DNA of 47,412 bases, from the NCBI GenBank assembly GCA_025769875.1, contig JAGFNK010000410.1:1-47412 (forward strand), written 5' to 3'. Position 1 is the stretch's first letter, and every line of letters begins with the position of its first letter. The notes beneath the pieces are model-generated. The model had not been told where the DNA came from. It made no database searches and saw nothing but the letters and a program-made list of their open reading frames with translations. The DNA comes from Russula earlei. Its lineage: Eukaryota; Basidiomycota; Agaricomycetes; Russulales; Russulaceae. This document shows positions 33,125-43,107 of this stretch, piece after piece. The position numbers were made by a program, and so were the translations under genes.

Positions 33125-33547
33125 GAAATGTGGCACACATTGATGTGACCACTGACCCAAAAACATACATGGAAGCCATGTCCTGACCCAATGTGGCAGA
33201 ATGGGAAATGGCTTGTGACAATGAGCGTCATGCGTTCAAGTCCATGGATGTGTTTGAAATCATCCCATGGCCACAAAACCGAAACGTGGTTGGCAGCAAA
33301 TGGGTCTTCAAAATAAAAAGGGGACCAGATGGAACAATACTAAAATATAAAGCTCACCTAGTCATGCAGGGATTCACCAAATCAAAGGCATTGACTTCAA
33401 TGAAACTTTTGCACCTGTCACAAAACTTGTGTCCCTATGTGTAATCCTTGCCCTAGCTGCTGAGCACAACCTAGAGGTCAATCAGATGGATGTCAAGTCA
33501 GCATACTTGAATGGAGAGCTGAAAGATGAAATCTTCATGGATGCACC
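33125..33547 (+). pseudogene. Copia-1 reverse transcriptase, N-terminal half
   Basis: It continues copia-1 after the LTR: NVAHIDVTTDPK, WEMACDNERHAFKSM, VVGSKWVFKIKRGPDG, YKAHLVMQGFT. A one-base deletion near 33382 shifts the frame, and the rest reads GIDFNETFAPVTKLVSLCV and QMDVKSAYLNGELKDEIFMDAP. It is then cut by the copia-3 LTR at 33548. The catalytic region and RNase H of copia-1 are absent from the window. The match of codon context on both sides of 8582-33124 shows that copia-1 was once continuous. Confidence 0.85.
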
Positions 33548-33798
33548 TGTTGGACATGCAGCTGCTAAGTGTGGTGCAAATGGACAATCCAGACCATATG
33601 TGTAAAATTAGAATAATAATTTAGTTATCATGTTCATTTCCTCAGTCTTTTACACACAAGACTGAGGTCAGTACTACACATTCCTTTACACTCCTTTAAA
33701 GCTAATGCTGTACATAGCTATCATCCCTATAGGTTAGATAACTAACCAATATAGTCTTTTACACACAAGACTGAGCTATCATCCCTATAGCTCCAACA
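33548..33798 (+). repeat. Copia-3 5' LTR
   Basis: This 251-bp LTR starts TGTTGGACATGCAGC and ends CTATAGCTCCAACA. It is nearly identical to 38159-38408. It holds two copies of the CTCAGTCTT/AAGACTGAG palindrome. Confidence 0.9.
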
Positions 33799-33867
33799 GA
33801 TTAAGAGACCTGGTCATCCCTGACATCACAAACTCCCACCAGCTTCCAAATCACATAACAAAATGCC

Positions 33868-36486
33868 ATGAGTGCCCCCACAGCAACTGCAAATGTCGTG
33901 CCCTCGAGAGGCAGCCACACTCCCACTGTAGGAGCCGCAGGAAAACATTATATGGGCAGCCAACACAGCTACGATGGACCACTCTTCAAAGGTGGTACAG
34001 TCATATATATGCAATGGAAAGCTAGAATAGAGGCAGTATTCAAAGTAAATGGCTTAATGGAAATCTTAAAACAGACATACTCAAAACCAGACCTCAGCAA
34101 TGACCCAAGCAGCTTTGCCAACTGGGAGCAGAAAGATCGCAAAGTGCATGCCCCCATTTTACTCATGTTAAAAGGGCATGCTCTCAACACTGCCCTAGGC
34201 ATTGCTGGAGCCAAAAATACTTGGGATGAGCTTGCAAAACATTTTGCAGGGAAGGGTGAGCAATGTGTTGCATGTTTATTGATGGACCTATACCGGGTCA
34301 CTTTCTCTGAAAGTGAACCCATGGCTCCTCAAATCATTCGACTGCTGCACGCCGCCCGAACCCTCAAGAGACTCAGTTACCCAATAGACAAGAAAGTCCT
34401 CATCTGGATGCTAATCCTCACACTACTGGAAAAGATGGCCAATCTCAAGGCCACTCTCCACTTGATGCTGCCCAGCCATCTAACGGCCGAGCACGTCATG
34501 GACCAAATCCTCCACGAGGAGCATCAGATCCGATCAACCCATGACACAGCCACATCTCACATTGCAAAGGCACCCCAAAATGGAAAGGACCAGGAAGTGC
34601 AGAGTGAAAAAAGCACAACCAAGTGCACCCACTGCAGATGCTGGGGGCACAACACAACTGAATGCCAGAATTTTCATGGGAAACCACAGAATAAAGCAGC
34701 AGTGGCAGCAGCAGCAATGACTGGCACAAGCGCACCCAACATACCAGCGATGCACACAGACCAGCCACCAGCCAGCACTGCCATTGCATACGTCCCAATT
34801 CCACATAACAGCACCTTATTATATCAGGCAGTTGTAGATGAGCCGATCCGCGCGGCCATGACTCAGAAGCAGCTCCAAGCCGCCAATCTCAGAGATGTCT
34901 GGCTCCTCGACTCTAGAACCTCATGCATCATGACACCCCATTGTGATTGGTTCATACACCTCACCCCACTCACATCACCCATTCTAGTTGCCTTAGGCAA
35001 CAATAGTGCCATAACCGCCACCGGAACCGGGCAAATACAAGTCCGGATGCATGCAAATGGCATGTGGAGTATTGCGATACTCCGCGACATCCTGTATGTC
35101 CCGGACCTCAAAGGGAACCTCTTATCAGTCTCCCATTTCACCCAACATGGGGTGGCAGTGCAATTCCAGGGAGAGACATGTGGAATATACGATAAAAATC
35201 AACTGATATGTGAGGGAACACTACACAACAACCTATATATCATGGCTATCCAAACAGCCAAACCTGAGTCGGCACGGAGCAGGGACAACCCCAACCCCTC
35301 TCGGTTGCACATCCTCAGAACACGCACGTCCGTGCACGCCCCAGAGAAGAGGCTCACCAAGCCGACCCAAAGGTTGTTGGTGTGCGCATTCCCAGGCCAT
35401 GCAAACAACGAACAGGCATACAAGCCTGCACATCACACCACTCCACACATCCTTGAACCCCATGACATCATATTCAATGAAGGGGGCCCCACATTGCGCA
35501 TTGAGCATGTGATCCTTGAATTTGACAATGCAGCTGAAAGTGCTGGAGATAAGGACATGAGAGCGACATTGAGGGGGTGGAGAACGCGGAACAGGAGGAG
35601 AATGCGGAACAGGAGGAGAACGTGGAACAGGAGGAGAACACGGAACAGGAGGAGAACATGGAACAGGAGGAGAACACAGAACAGGAGGAGAATGCGGAAC
35701 AGCCACCATGCGCTGCACCACAAGGCATTGGAGCAGACAAAGTTCTGCCCATTCAGCCAGAGACAGGCAGACAGAGTAGAACAGCCACTGCACCCCAAAC
35801 CACAAGGTATTGGAGCAGTTGAGGCTGTGCCCGCTTGGTCTGCAGCACCACATAGTCAGCCTACAAATCACAAGGCAGAAAGCCCACCTGTGCAATCCAC
35901 CATGGGACAACCAAAGTGTGCTACACATGTACTCACACTCAACCATGGTGACGAAGGGGAGGAGTTGGATGAAGTAGAAGTGGAAATGGCACCGCACGCC
36001 GAACCACAGAGCATCATAGTGGATGTGACTCCACCTGCCCAGCCTGAAACGAAATCAATACAACACACAGTTAATGAAGTGGAAAACTCACCTGCACAGC
36101 CCACTGCCAGACAACCAGAATGCACCATGCGCACACCCATCTGTGACAAGGACACTTGCCATTCCACAATCCCACATGAGCAACAAATGAAACATACTGA
36201 GCAGGGAAAAGTGGCACATAAAGATGTGACCACCAACCCCAAGCCCTATGCTGAGGCGATTGCCCAGGCAGATACTGCCAAATGGGAAAGGGCATGCAAC
36301 AATGAGGAATGCGTGTCCGAAAACACTGGCATCCTTGAAAGCGTGCTGAGTCCGCAGAATGGAGCCACAGTGGGGAGACATGTAGACCTTCCAAATAGAA
36401 AGGGGGTCAAATCACAAAACTCAAAAACGCAAGGCCCACGTCATCACACAGGGACTCACCTAAGTCGAGGGCAACAACCCCGATGA
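33868..36486 (+). pseudogene. Copia-3 gag-protease with most of integrase deleted
   Basis: One open frame of 872 codons fuses parts that are not normally adjacent. Gag (33868-34600) ends in a knuckle CTHCRCWGHNTTEC. The protease motif is LLDSRTSCIMT, where relatives have DSGAS, so the active-site Gly-Ala is mutated. LYVPDLKGNLLSVSHF and LYIMAI follow, after which the sequence jumps to the integrase C-terminal linker (PHDIIFNEGGP). Compared with copia-1, about 0.8-1 kb with the whole integrase core is missing. The ORF then crosses an 18-bp repeat in the wrong frame (RNRRRTW units) and returns to the copia frame before RT (DTAKWERACNNEEC). The length of the ORF is therefore misleading. Confidence 0.82.
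35586..35702 (+). repeat. 18-bp minisatellite in copia-3
   Basis: Six full copies plus half a copy of GCGGAACAGGAGGAGAAC with changes at the first three positions. Read in one frame it gives acidic EQEEN(A/V/T/M) units, in the next frame basic RNRRR(T/M)(W/R) units. The acidic frame corresponds to the acidic linker of copia-1 (SDSEQAEVMDSEVEGAEG). Confidence 0.9.
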
Positions 36487-36961
36487 AGTCATGCCATCAA
36501 AAGACTGGCACTCCCTTGCACCCTGGCCCCTGCCACTGAACAAAGTCTTGAAGCCCATCAGATGGACATTAAGCCTGCCTACCTAGACGGAGAGCAGATG
36601 GACGAGATCTTCATGGAAACATGCCCAGGGAACAACTACCAATGCACATGCAACCATGTGACCCAGTGCGTCTGAGGTAAAAGTAATCACTGCCTGACCT
36701 TCCAGTGCAACTCCAGCACCCAGCCAATCTCAGTTGGATATGTCGACCCCAACTTGACCAGAAAAGCCCACTTTGGACTTCATCCTCATGTTGACAAGTG
36801 GGGCCATAAACTGGAGCCACTGGTTGCACCCTTGAGCACTGAGGCAGAGCACACCACCAGTGCATGTGCCACCAAAGAAGCCACAAGGCTGAGGCAACTA
36901 CTCACCAGATTGGGTCAAGATACCCATCTCCTCACAACCCTCACATCGACAACCAGTTGAC
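36487..36961 (+). pseudogene. Copia-3 RT and RNase H remnants
   Basis: A short RT piece (EAHQMDIKPAYLDGEQMDEI, about 36550-36615) is followed after a deletion by the RNase H end (VGYVDPNLTRKAHFG.., PLSTEAEHTTSACATKEATR, about 36730-36960). The catalytic FVDD region of RT is gone. The frame is broken several times. It ends at the target site of solo LTR C. Confidence 0.75.
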
Positions 36962-37928
36962 TGTCAAGACTCACTGTTGAACTATCCAGTTCAAGAGCGA
37001 GGGATAAGCTCAAAGACGAGTCGATAGACGTCCAAGACCGTGTGGGCAAGGAGTAGAGTCCAGAGTAGTAACAAATACCAGAGAGGTATTGTTACTGTGA
37101 GAGTAGAGCAGTCACACAGGGAAGAGGCCAGGATAGTCACAAGGGGACGGTCCTTAAAGGAGTATCCCAGGGATGGAGAGTGCTGTAAACAAATGGACAG
37201 TCTGAGGACTGTCCACTACTTTATTGAGCGCTTATACAGTATACTACAAGAGAACTGCTAAATCTGGAACAAGTCATAACCTTGTTATCAAGCACAATAG
37301 AGTGATGAGTAAGAAGTCGGAGGATGCTTACTGAGCATGCTCAGTCATGCTCAGTAAGCTGCTGAGTAAGAAGGCTTCTCTTGATGAGTAAGAGCTTCCA
37401 TTGTCCACATGTTCACTGCTTTAGTGCATGTGCGAGCACCTGATTCATTTCCTGTTAGTTAGTTTAGGGCCGGTCATTTGAGGACTTGTAGTTTGGTTAG
37501 GGAATAGTGTTATCTTATAAGGCCCTTATATAGTTCTATTAGGGTCCTTAGAGTCGACCCTAATACTTCTATTAAGGTCCTTGGTATTGCCTTATAGTTT
37601 GTTCTATAGTTATTAGAGTTGGTCTAATAACACATTGTAGGGCCTTTGATACTAGGTTAGTGCCTATTGTAGAGCTCCTAGGGTCGTTCCAAAGGGTCCT
37701 TAGGAAGGCCCTAATACTGTCTTTTGTTGCTAGAAGGGTTGCCTTTAAGTGGGGCTTGCTGTATGTCGATTGTGCCGAGAATCGCTTGCACAACAATGCG
37801 CGTGCGATATTGTGGACACCTCTACTCACCCCTTTTGCTTGTGTGAACAGGGTGACACCATCGAGGCTGGGTTTCCTCCTATAAGGAAGGGTCCTTCAAG
37901 GGCCCTCTCCGGAGAATGGTTCATGACA
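36962..37928 (-). repeat. Solo LTR C inside copia-3
   Basis: This 967-bp LTR of the TGTCATGAACC family has a perfect target duplication TTGAC (36957-36961 and 37929-37933). TATATAAG-type orientation is minus. Confidence 0.92.
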
Positions 37929-38158
37929 TTGACCATCACCATCCGGCAGGAGCCCCAAGTTCCATGACTGCACCAAACATACTGAGGCACAACACCACTT
38001 CTTGCAGCAGTCAACTTGCAGGGGACCAATCTTGCCCACACCCCATCAGAAGAGGAAGAAACTGATGTATTGAAAAAGAGGTCCCAGCCGCAAGAAGCAC
38101 AAAGGTTTAACAATGGAGATGGGAGGAGTAAACGTGCACCACTCAGTATGAGGGGGCG
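37929..38158 (+). pseudogene. Copia-3 3' end of pol and polypurine tract
   Basis: It continues the RNase H tail (TIRQEPQ.., then a decayed C-terminus) and ends with ATGAGGGGGCG directly before the 3' LTR, the expected polypurine tract. Confidence 0.7.
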
Positions 38159-38408
38159 TGTTGGACGTGCAGCTGCTAAGTGCTGTGTGAATGGACAATC
38201 CGGACCATACGTGTAAATAATTAGAATAATAATTAGTTATTGTGTCGTTTCCTCAGTCATTTACAGACAAGACTGAGGTCAGTACTACACATTCCTTTAC
38301 ACTCCTTTAAAGCTAATGCTGTACATAGCTATCACCCTATAGGTTAGATAACTAACCAATATAGTCTTTTACACACAAGACTGAGCTATCATCCCTATAG
38401 CTCCAACA
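38159..38408 (+). repeat. Copia-3 3' LTR
   Basis: This 250-bp LTR starts TGTTGGACGTGCAGC and ends CTCCAACA. The sequence after it (CACCTCC) is copia-2b, whereas the sequence before the 5' LTR (..GCACC) is copia-1, and the five flanking bases do not match. Confidence 0.9.
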
Positions 38409-39715
38409 CACACCTCCTCCTGTCATCCCAGCTGCCCCTCGTCGCTCTCAGCCCCTTAGGTGACCTAGGGAAGAGTGGCTACCTGAGTAATGGGTCGTGC
38501 CACAGCACTACAGGCATATCAGAGACCCCACTCTAGCTGTCCCCTCATCAGATGAAGATGAGAGTGACTCAGATGATCCACACGACCCCCTGAATGTGCA
38601 CTCAGCCTCTGTGATTGAGCCACACTCCTACTCACAGTCCCAGAGATGCCCTGATGCCGATCTGTGGCATAAGGCATGCGAAGAGGAGATGGAGGCCCAC
38701 AGAGTCAATGGCACCTGGGAAATTGTCACATTGCCCCCTGGGAAGCGTGCCATTGGTTCCAGATGGTTTATGAAGGTGAAACACAATGCTGACGGCACCC
38801 TGGACCGCTACAAATCCAGACTGGTTGCCAAAGGCTACTCCCAGTGCCCAGGCTTTGATTTCAAAGAGACCTTTGCCCCCACTGTCAGATATTCAACCAT
38901 CAGGATCATCTTGGCCTTGGCAGCTCTGGAAGACCTTGAACTTCGCTCTGTGGACATCTCTCATGCTTATCTCAATGGTGAGCTGGAGGAGGAGATCTAC
39001 ATGAAGCAACCTGAAGGCTTTGAGATCAGTGGACCAGATCATGTCTGCAAGCTCAGGAAGTCGCTCTATGGCCTCAAGCAAGCAGGGAGAGTTTGGAACA
39101 AGACTCTCCATTCTGTGCTCTTGTCTATGGGCTTCCAGTGTCTCCAATCGGACCATGGACTCTATATTTATCTCAGGGATGGTGTGCGGATCCTAATGCC
39201 TGTCTTTGTGGATGATATCACCCCAGCTGGAAAGGATGGCACCAAAATTGACACTGTCATCCAAGAGCTGTCTTCCCACTTCAAGCTTTGAGATCTGGGC
39301 CCCACCACTCAACTCCTAGGCATGGAGATTCACAGAGATCGCTCCCAGCATTGCCTCTCCCTCTCCCAAAGTCAGTTCATCACCAACCTTCTCCAGGAGC
39401 TTGGACTACATGATTGCAAGCCTGTATCAACTCCTCTCAACCCTGGACTTCGCCTTTCCACCTCCATGAGCCCTCAGACGGAGGCAAACGCTCTGGAGAT
39501 GCGCCAATACCCCTACATCTCTGTTGTGGGCTCCCTGATGTATCTGGCACTCACTACCAGACCAGACATCGCACTTGCTGCCGGAGTTCTTGCCAGATTC
39601 AACTCCAATCCTGGTCTACCCCATTGGCAAGCTGCAAAGCATGTGCTTCGTTATTTGAAGGGCACCATTGATCTCAAACTTGTTTACAAGCCCTCTGATT
39701 CACCAGAACACTTCA
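38409..39715 (+). pseudogene. Copia-2b reverse transcriptase and RNase H start
   Basis: This is a second copy of the copia-2 family, beginning in the Pro-rich linker (equivalent to 15525). The RT reads from GTWEIVTLPPGKRAIGSRW through LYGLKQAGRVWNKTL to VFVDDITPAGKDG. TGA (39289-39291) follows FKL, then MEIHRDRSQHCLSLSQSQF, YISVVGSLMYLALTTRPDI, AKHVLRYLKGTID and DSPEHF. The same TGA is present in copia-2. The gene is interrupted at CTTCA by the Harbinger element and continues at 44798. Its 5' part is missing because copia-3 joins it. Confidence 0.88.
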
Positions 39716-39873
39716 GCCCCATACAGCAAGTGAGATTTCTTGAAACTTGAACTTGGAACTTGAATTTTGGGATTAGCCAGGTGTGACAGGTGTGACAGGT
39801 GTGATGACAGTGACATGTCATATGATTAACTAATATCAGTTGTCTTTGTATGTTAACTGTAATTCACATATTT
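39716..39873. repeat. Left inverted repeat of the Harbinger element
   Basis: It runs from GCCCCATACAGCAAGTGAG to AATTCACATATTT. It contains three tandem GGTGTGACA-like units and the internal run GAAACTTGAACTTGGAACTTG. Confidence 0.88.
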
Positions 39874-39954
39874 GCATATGTGATGTCGTGTAATGACTTG
39901 GGCTCAGGAACGATTGGCGCGTCAATCTTTCTACCCCCACCTCCACCACCCCAT

Positions 39955-41216
39955 ATGATGCAGACCCGCTCATCAATAGGTCCAGACTCCATGGAAGGAA
40001 GTCTAATCTCAGAAAGTAACAAGGCTATATGGACAACTGAAGAGGAAGCTGCATTTCTACTGTTCCTTGTTGAGCAGAAACAAGAAGGAAACATGACCTC
40101 CAATGCCATGTTCAAGGACCTTACCTTCACCAAGCAGCCAATTCTATTAAGCCCATGCATGAGAAGGGTCCTATCAAGACTGGACCTATGTGCAAATCAA
40201 AATGGCAAAGGGTATGAAATTTTTTTGCTTTGCCATATCACGCAGCTAACATTGTCTACTACTAGATGAAGAAGGAGCACTTGGTAATCATTGCTCTCAG
40301 GAATGAGTCCCGGGGTTGGGCACCTATGGACCAATGAGAATGGAATTGTTGTTCCACCTGAAATGGAATCGGCATGGAGTGATCTAGTCAAGGTGTGTAC
40401 ATAACATCTAATTTGTCAATGCCATCTGATCATTAGTAGAATAATCAAGAATACAAGAAGTACAGGGATAAAGGCTGGCCGCATCGCAGCATCATGAAAT
40501 CTCTGATGCCATCAAGTGCAAGAGGCCAACATTCATATTGGGGCACGCAGTCGACAGCCCATTTCACTCCCCCTCAGTCATCTGCGTTGCTGTCCCCCAA
40601 TCCCAATTTGTTTGAATGTCAAAGTGGGGACTCCTTGTCATCTCTGGTGCCAGATCGCTCTTCCTCCTCATCCAGTGTCCTTCATTCCAAATGCAAAGTA
40701 TCTCAGGTCAAGGATGTCGCCTCCAAAACATCATCCTCATTTACCAAAAAACTCAAGTCTGATTCCACGGCAGTTGCTGTCCACGGCATGCAGTCAACCA
40801 TGGAGAGGTTTGCCGATAACTTCAACTCAACCATGCATGCATTCATTGCTTCATCCCCACCCCCAATGTCACTGGCACTCCCCCCACTCCCAATGCCGCT
40901 GGCACTCCCCTCAAACCCAGCCCCAGCACCACCTCTGGCCATGCATATGCCGCCTTCAAATGACATCATAACTATCTTGGCACTTCCCAAGACCACCCGT
41001 CGGTCACTGGCAATTCAATGTCTTACCAAGGATATTGAACTGAATGGTGAATGGCTCTCCATGGATGATGTTGTCCCTGTGATCAATATCTTGGGATCTT
41101 GTGACATCGTGCGCATAGACAGTTATATTGTGCTTATGACTAATGGGTCAGCGTTGTCACGCAAGATTGCATGCAACTACATCAAGGATCTATTGGAGAA
41201 GGCCAGGACGTCCTGA
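39955..41216 (+). pseudogene. Harbinger-associated Myb/SANT-like DNA-binding protein
   Basis: The trihelix-type motif IWTTEEEAAFLLFLVEQKQEG leads to MCKSKWQR, a 54-bp intron (40212-40265, GTATGA..GCTAAC..CTAG), LVIIALRNES, HLWTNENGIVVPPEMESAWS, and a 47-bp intron (40393-40439). The last exon starts NNQEYKKYRDKGWPH and has a Pro-rich middle and a helical C-terminus. In PIF/Harbinger elements this partner binds DNA and brings the transposase to the nucleus. Two single-base shifts were seen: a missing base near 40133 and an extra C near 40311. Introns are judged from consensus only. The two shifts suggest decay, though sequencing error is possible. Confidence 0.75.
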
Positions 41217-41325
41217 CTGTAGTTGTACTTCTACAGTAGTCACCCATCACATGCATGTATCGTAATTTGTTGAATGCCATGAAGTGTTCTTTCATTTTCT
41301 GAAAACATGTGGACATGTGTCTGAA

Positions 41326-42707
41326 CTAAATACCTGCTGCGCGATCCTCAAGTGTTTTCTGATACTGCTCCCACATCTCACCTGCAATCCTGTCTTGCCT
41401 GATATTTGCTTGCTCCCTCTCATAGCGCATCACTACCCCTCTTCCCAGTTCACCAGCCACTTCACAATGACCCATCTGAGGGTCTACCCTGTCATCAAAT
41501 ACATCAATCTCACTGTGATCATAATGGCGAATAAAATTGTGGAGGGCTGCAAGTGCTGATGGGATGCACGCTTGAATGTCCATGTTATACTCAGGGGGGT
41601 ACCGAAGGATTTTGAAACGCCGCTTGAGAATCCCAAACATACACTCTATGACATTGCGAGCTTGAGCATGGTGCAGATTGAATAATTCCTAGGGTGTGCG
41701 TGGCCTAGGACAAGCATAAAAATTAGTGAGAAGATGGGAAAGAAAGAGAGAATGCACCGTATGCCAGCATGACCCCACTCAGATAGATGATATCATACAC
41801 CTCAATAAGGAACAAGCAGTGTGCTTGATGAGGCAAAGCCTGCATCAGTGAGATAGTATTTCCCTCTTGGGATGGGGAAATCGGAATGATGGGCATTGTG
41901 GAAAAGAGTTGAGTCGGCGGTGGAGCCCTCCCAACCAGTCAAAAGATATGTGAAGTGGAGGTCAAATGAACAAGCAGCAAGGCAGTTCTGTGAGAGAACG
42001 CCGTTGCGGTTTCTTGTTGCATTGCGCTCTGTGGCAGTGGAGTAACAACTGATGTGGGTGCCATCAATAGCACCCAGGGCATCCTTGAAAAAGGGAAAAA
42101 ATTTGGGATTCCCTTGGATAAAGGAGTGAGGAGGGGAATCGGCATCAGGAAGCTGTACAAAGGTGGTGTAGAAAGGGGGGGTTGCGAGAACTCCAAGTAT
42201 CTTTTTAAAATATCTGGATATCCATCAGAAGATATATAGAAGGAAACCATGGGATATGTACTTTGAGACCGTGCTTGGTGACCACTGAAAACGCTCTCCA
42301 ATATTTGTTGTTGACAGTCCGGTGGAAGCGGTGTAGAGAAATATGGAAACCTGTTCTTCAATTCGGACATGCCGAGATGATGCAACACCAAAGTTGTGGA
42401 GAGTCTGCTGGAGCTTGTGAAACACATGTTTATGGACCCCAAGTTCATTCCAGATGCATTCTGGGTGGCCTGTGAGTAGTTCATGGACCCAGGCAAGACC
42501 AGTGAGGGTGGAGGTGTGATATGGAATAGGAGGAGAACGGGGTTTGAGTATTGACAGTATGGCCTGGAAGCCATAAAGGGCATAACCTGTAAAATATAAA
42601 ATCATTAGAAGTTGTTGGCATTGCCGTTGTACCTGCAGATACAGCCTCTCCTGATCAAGGTAATCTGTCATGGTAACTAGTCGTGTCAGTTCACAAGCAG
42701 AAAGCAA
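41326..42707 (-). pseudogene. PIF/Harbinger transposase (DDE, HARBI1-like)
   Basis: The minus strand reads from MLSACELTRLVTMTDYL through YHTSTLTGLAWVHELLTGHP, IFLYTASTGLSTTNIGERFQ, and a 48-bp intron at 42214-42261 (GTACAT..TCCAG) that joins TVSK to YFKKILGV. The first catalytic Asp is in GAIDGTHISCYS and the second in YYLTDAGFAS. A 53-bp intron follows (41705-41757), then NVIECMFGILKRRFK with the Glu. It ends QKTLEDRAAGI. Three stops lie at conserved positions: TGA at 41800-41802 and 41791-41793 (VPY-stop-GV-stop-YHLSEWG, Arg in relatives) and TAG at 41689-41691 (Gln expected before ELFNLHHA). All fit C-to-T changes. The catalytic residues survive, so decay looks recent. Confidence 0.85.
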
Positions 42708-43107
42708 GTCGATGATATAGAGGTGTTCAAGAAACAGGCTGGTTCCCGTGTATAATGAGTAAGGATCCCTGCAGCGGTCGAAGTGTTTTATGCTAAACAG
42801 GTTATGGCCAATAGACCCTTCCTAGTACGACTTGGTCCATTGAGAAGCTAGGGTAAGTTTGTAATGGGATAGACTAGGGCTGGTTCCACTAGCTATATGC
42901 GTTCAAGTCCGTCGGGACCTTGAACAACGCAGAGAGAGTAGAGGAAGGTAGGTCTTTAAAGGAGGAGAGCTCTTCTCAGGAGAGTGAAGAGAGACTCTTA
43001 GGGAAGGAAGGGAAAGGCGAAGAGTAGATGGTGGATGGTGTGTTGAGAGTTGATGAAATGGAGAGGTGGTTGTGAGTTAAGTTTGTGAGAGTGAAGTGGG
43101 TTGCAGG
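42708..43107. other. Harbinger 5' flank, left of solo LTR D
   Basis: No coding region was recognised. Together with 44073-44633 it makes up ~960 bp between the transposase start and the right inverted repeat, long for a promoter, so an unrecognised LTR may be included. Confidence 0.4.

Noticed and set aside
35586..35702. CRISPR-like array
   Set aside because: The repeats are contiguous 18-bp units with no spacers, inside a coding region of a fungal retrotransposon.
35577..35822. Separate small EQEEN-repeat protein gene
   Set aside because: It is the acidic linker of copia-3 in its proper frame over an 18-bp minisatellite, not an independent gene.
41984..42583. 214-codon ORF overlapping the Harbinger transposase
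   Set aside because: It is a shadow frame. The transposase motifs IDGTHI and LTDAGF are in the other frame once the 48-bp intron is removed.
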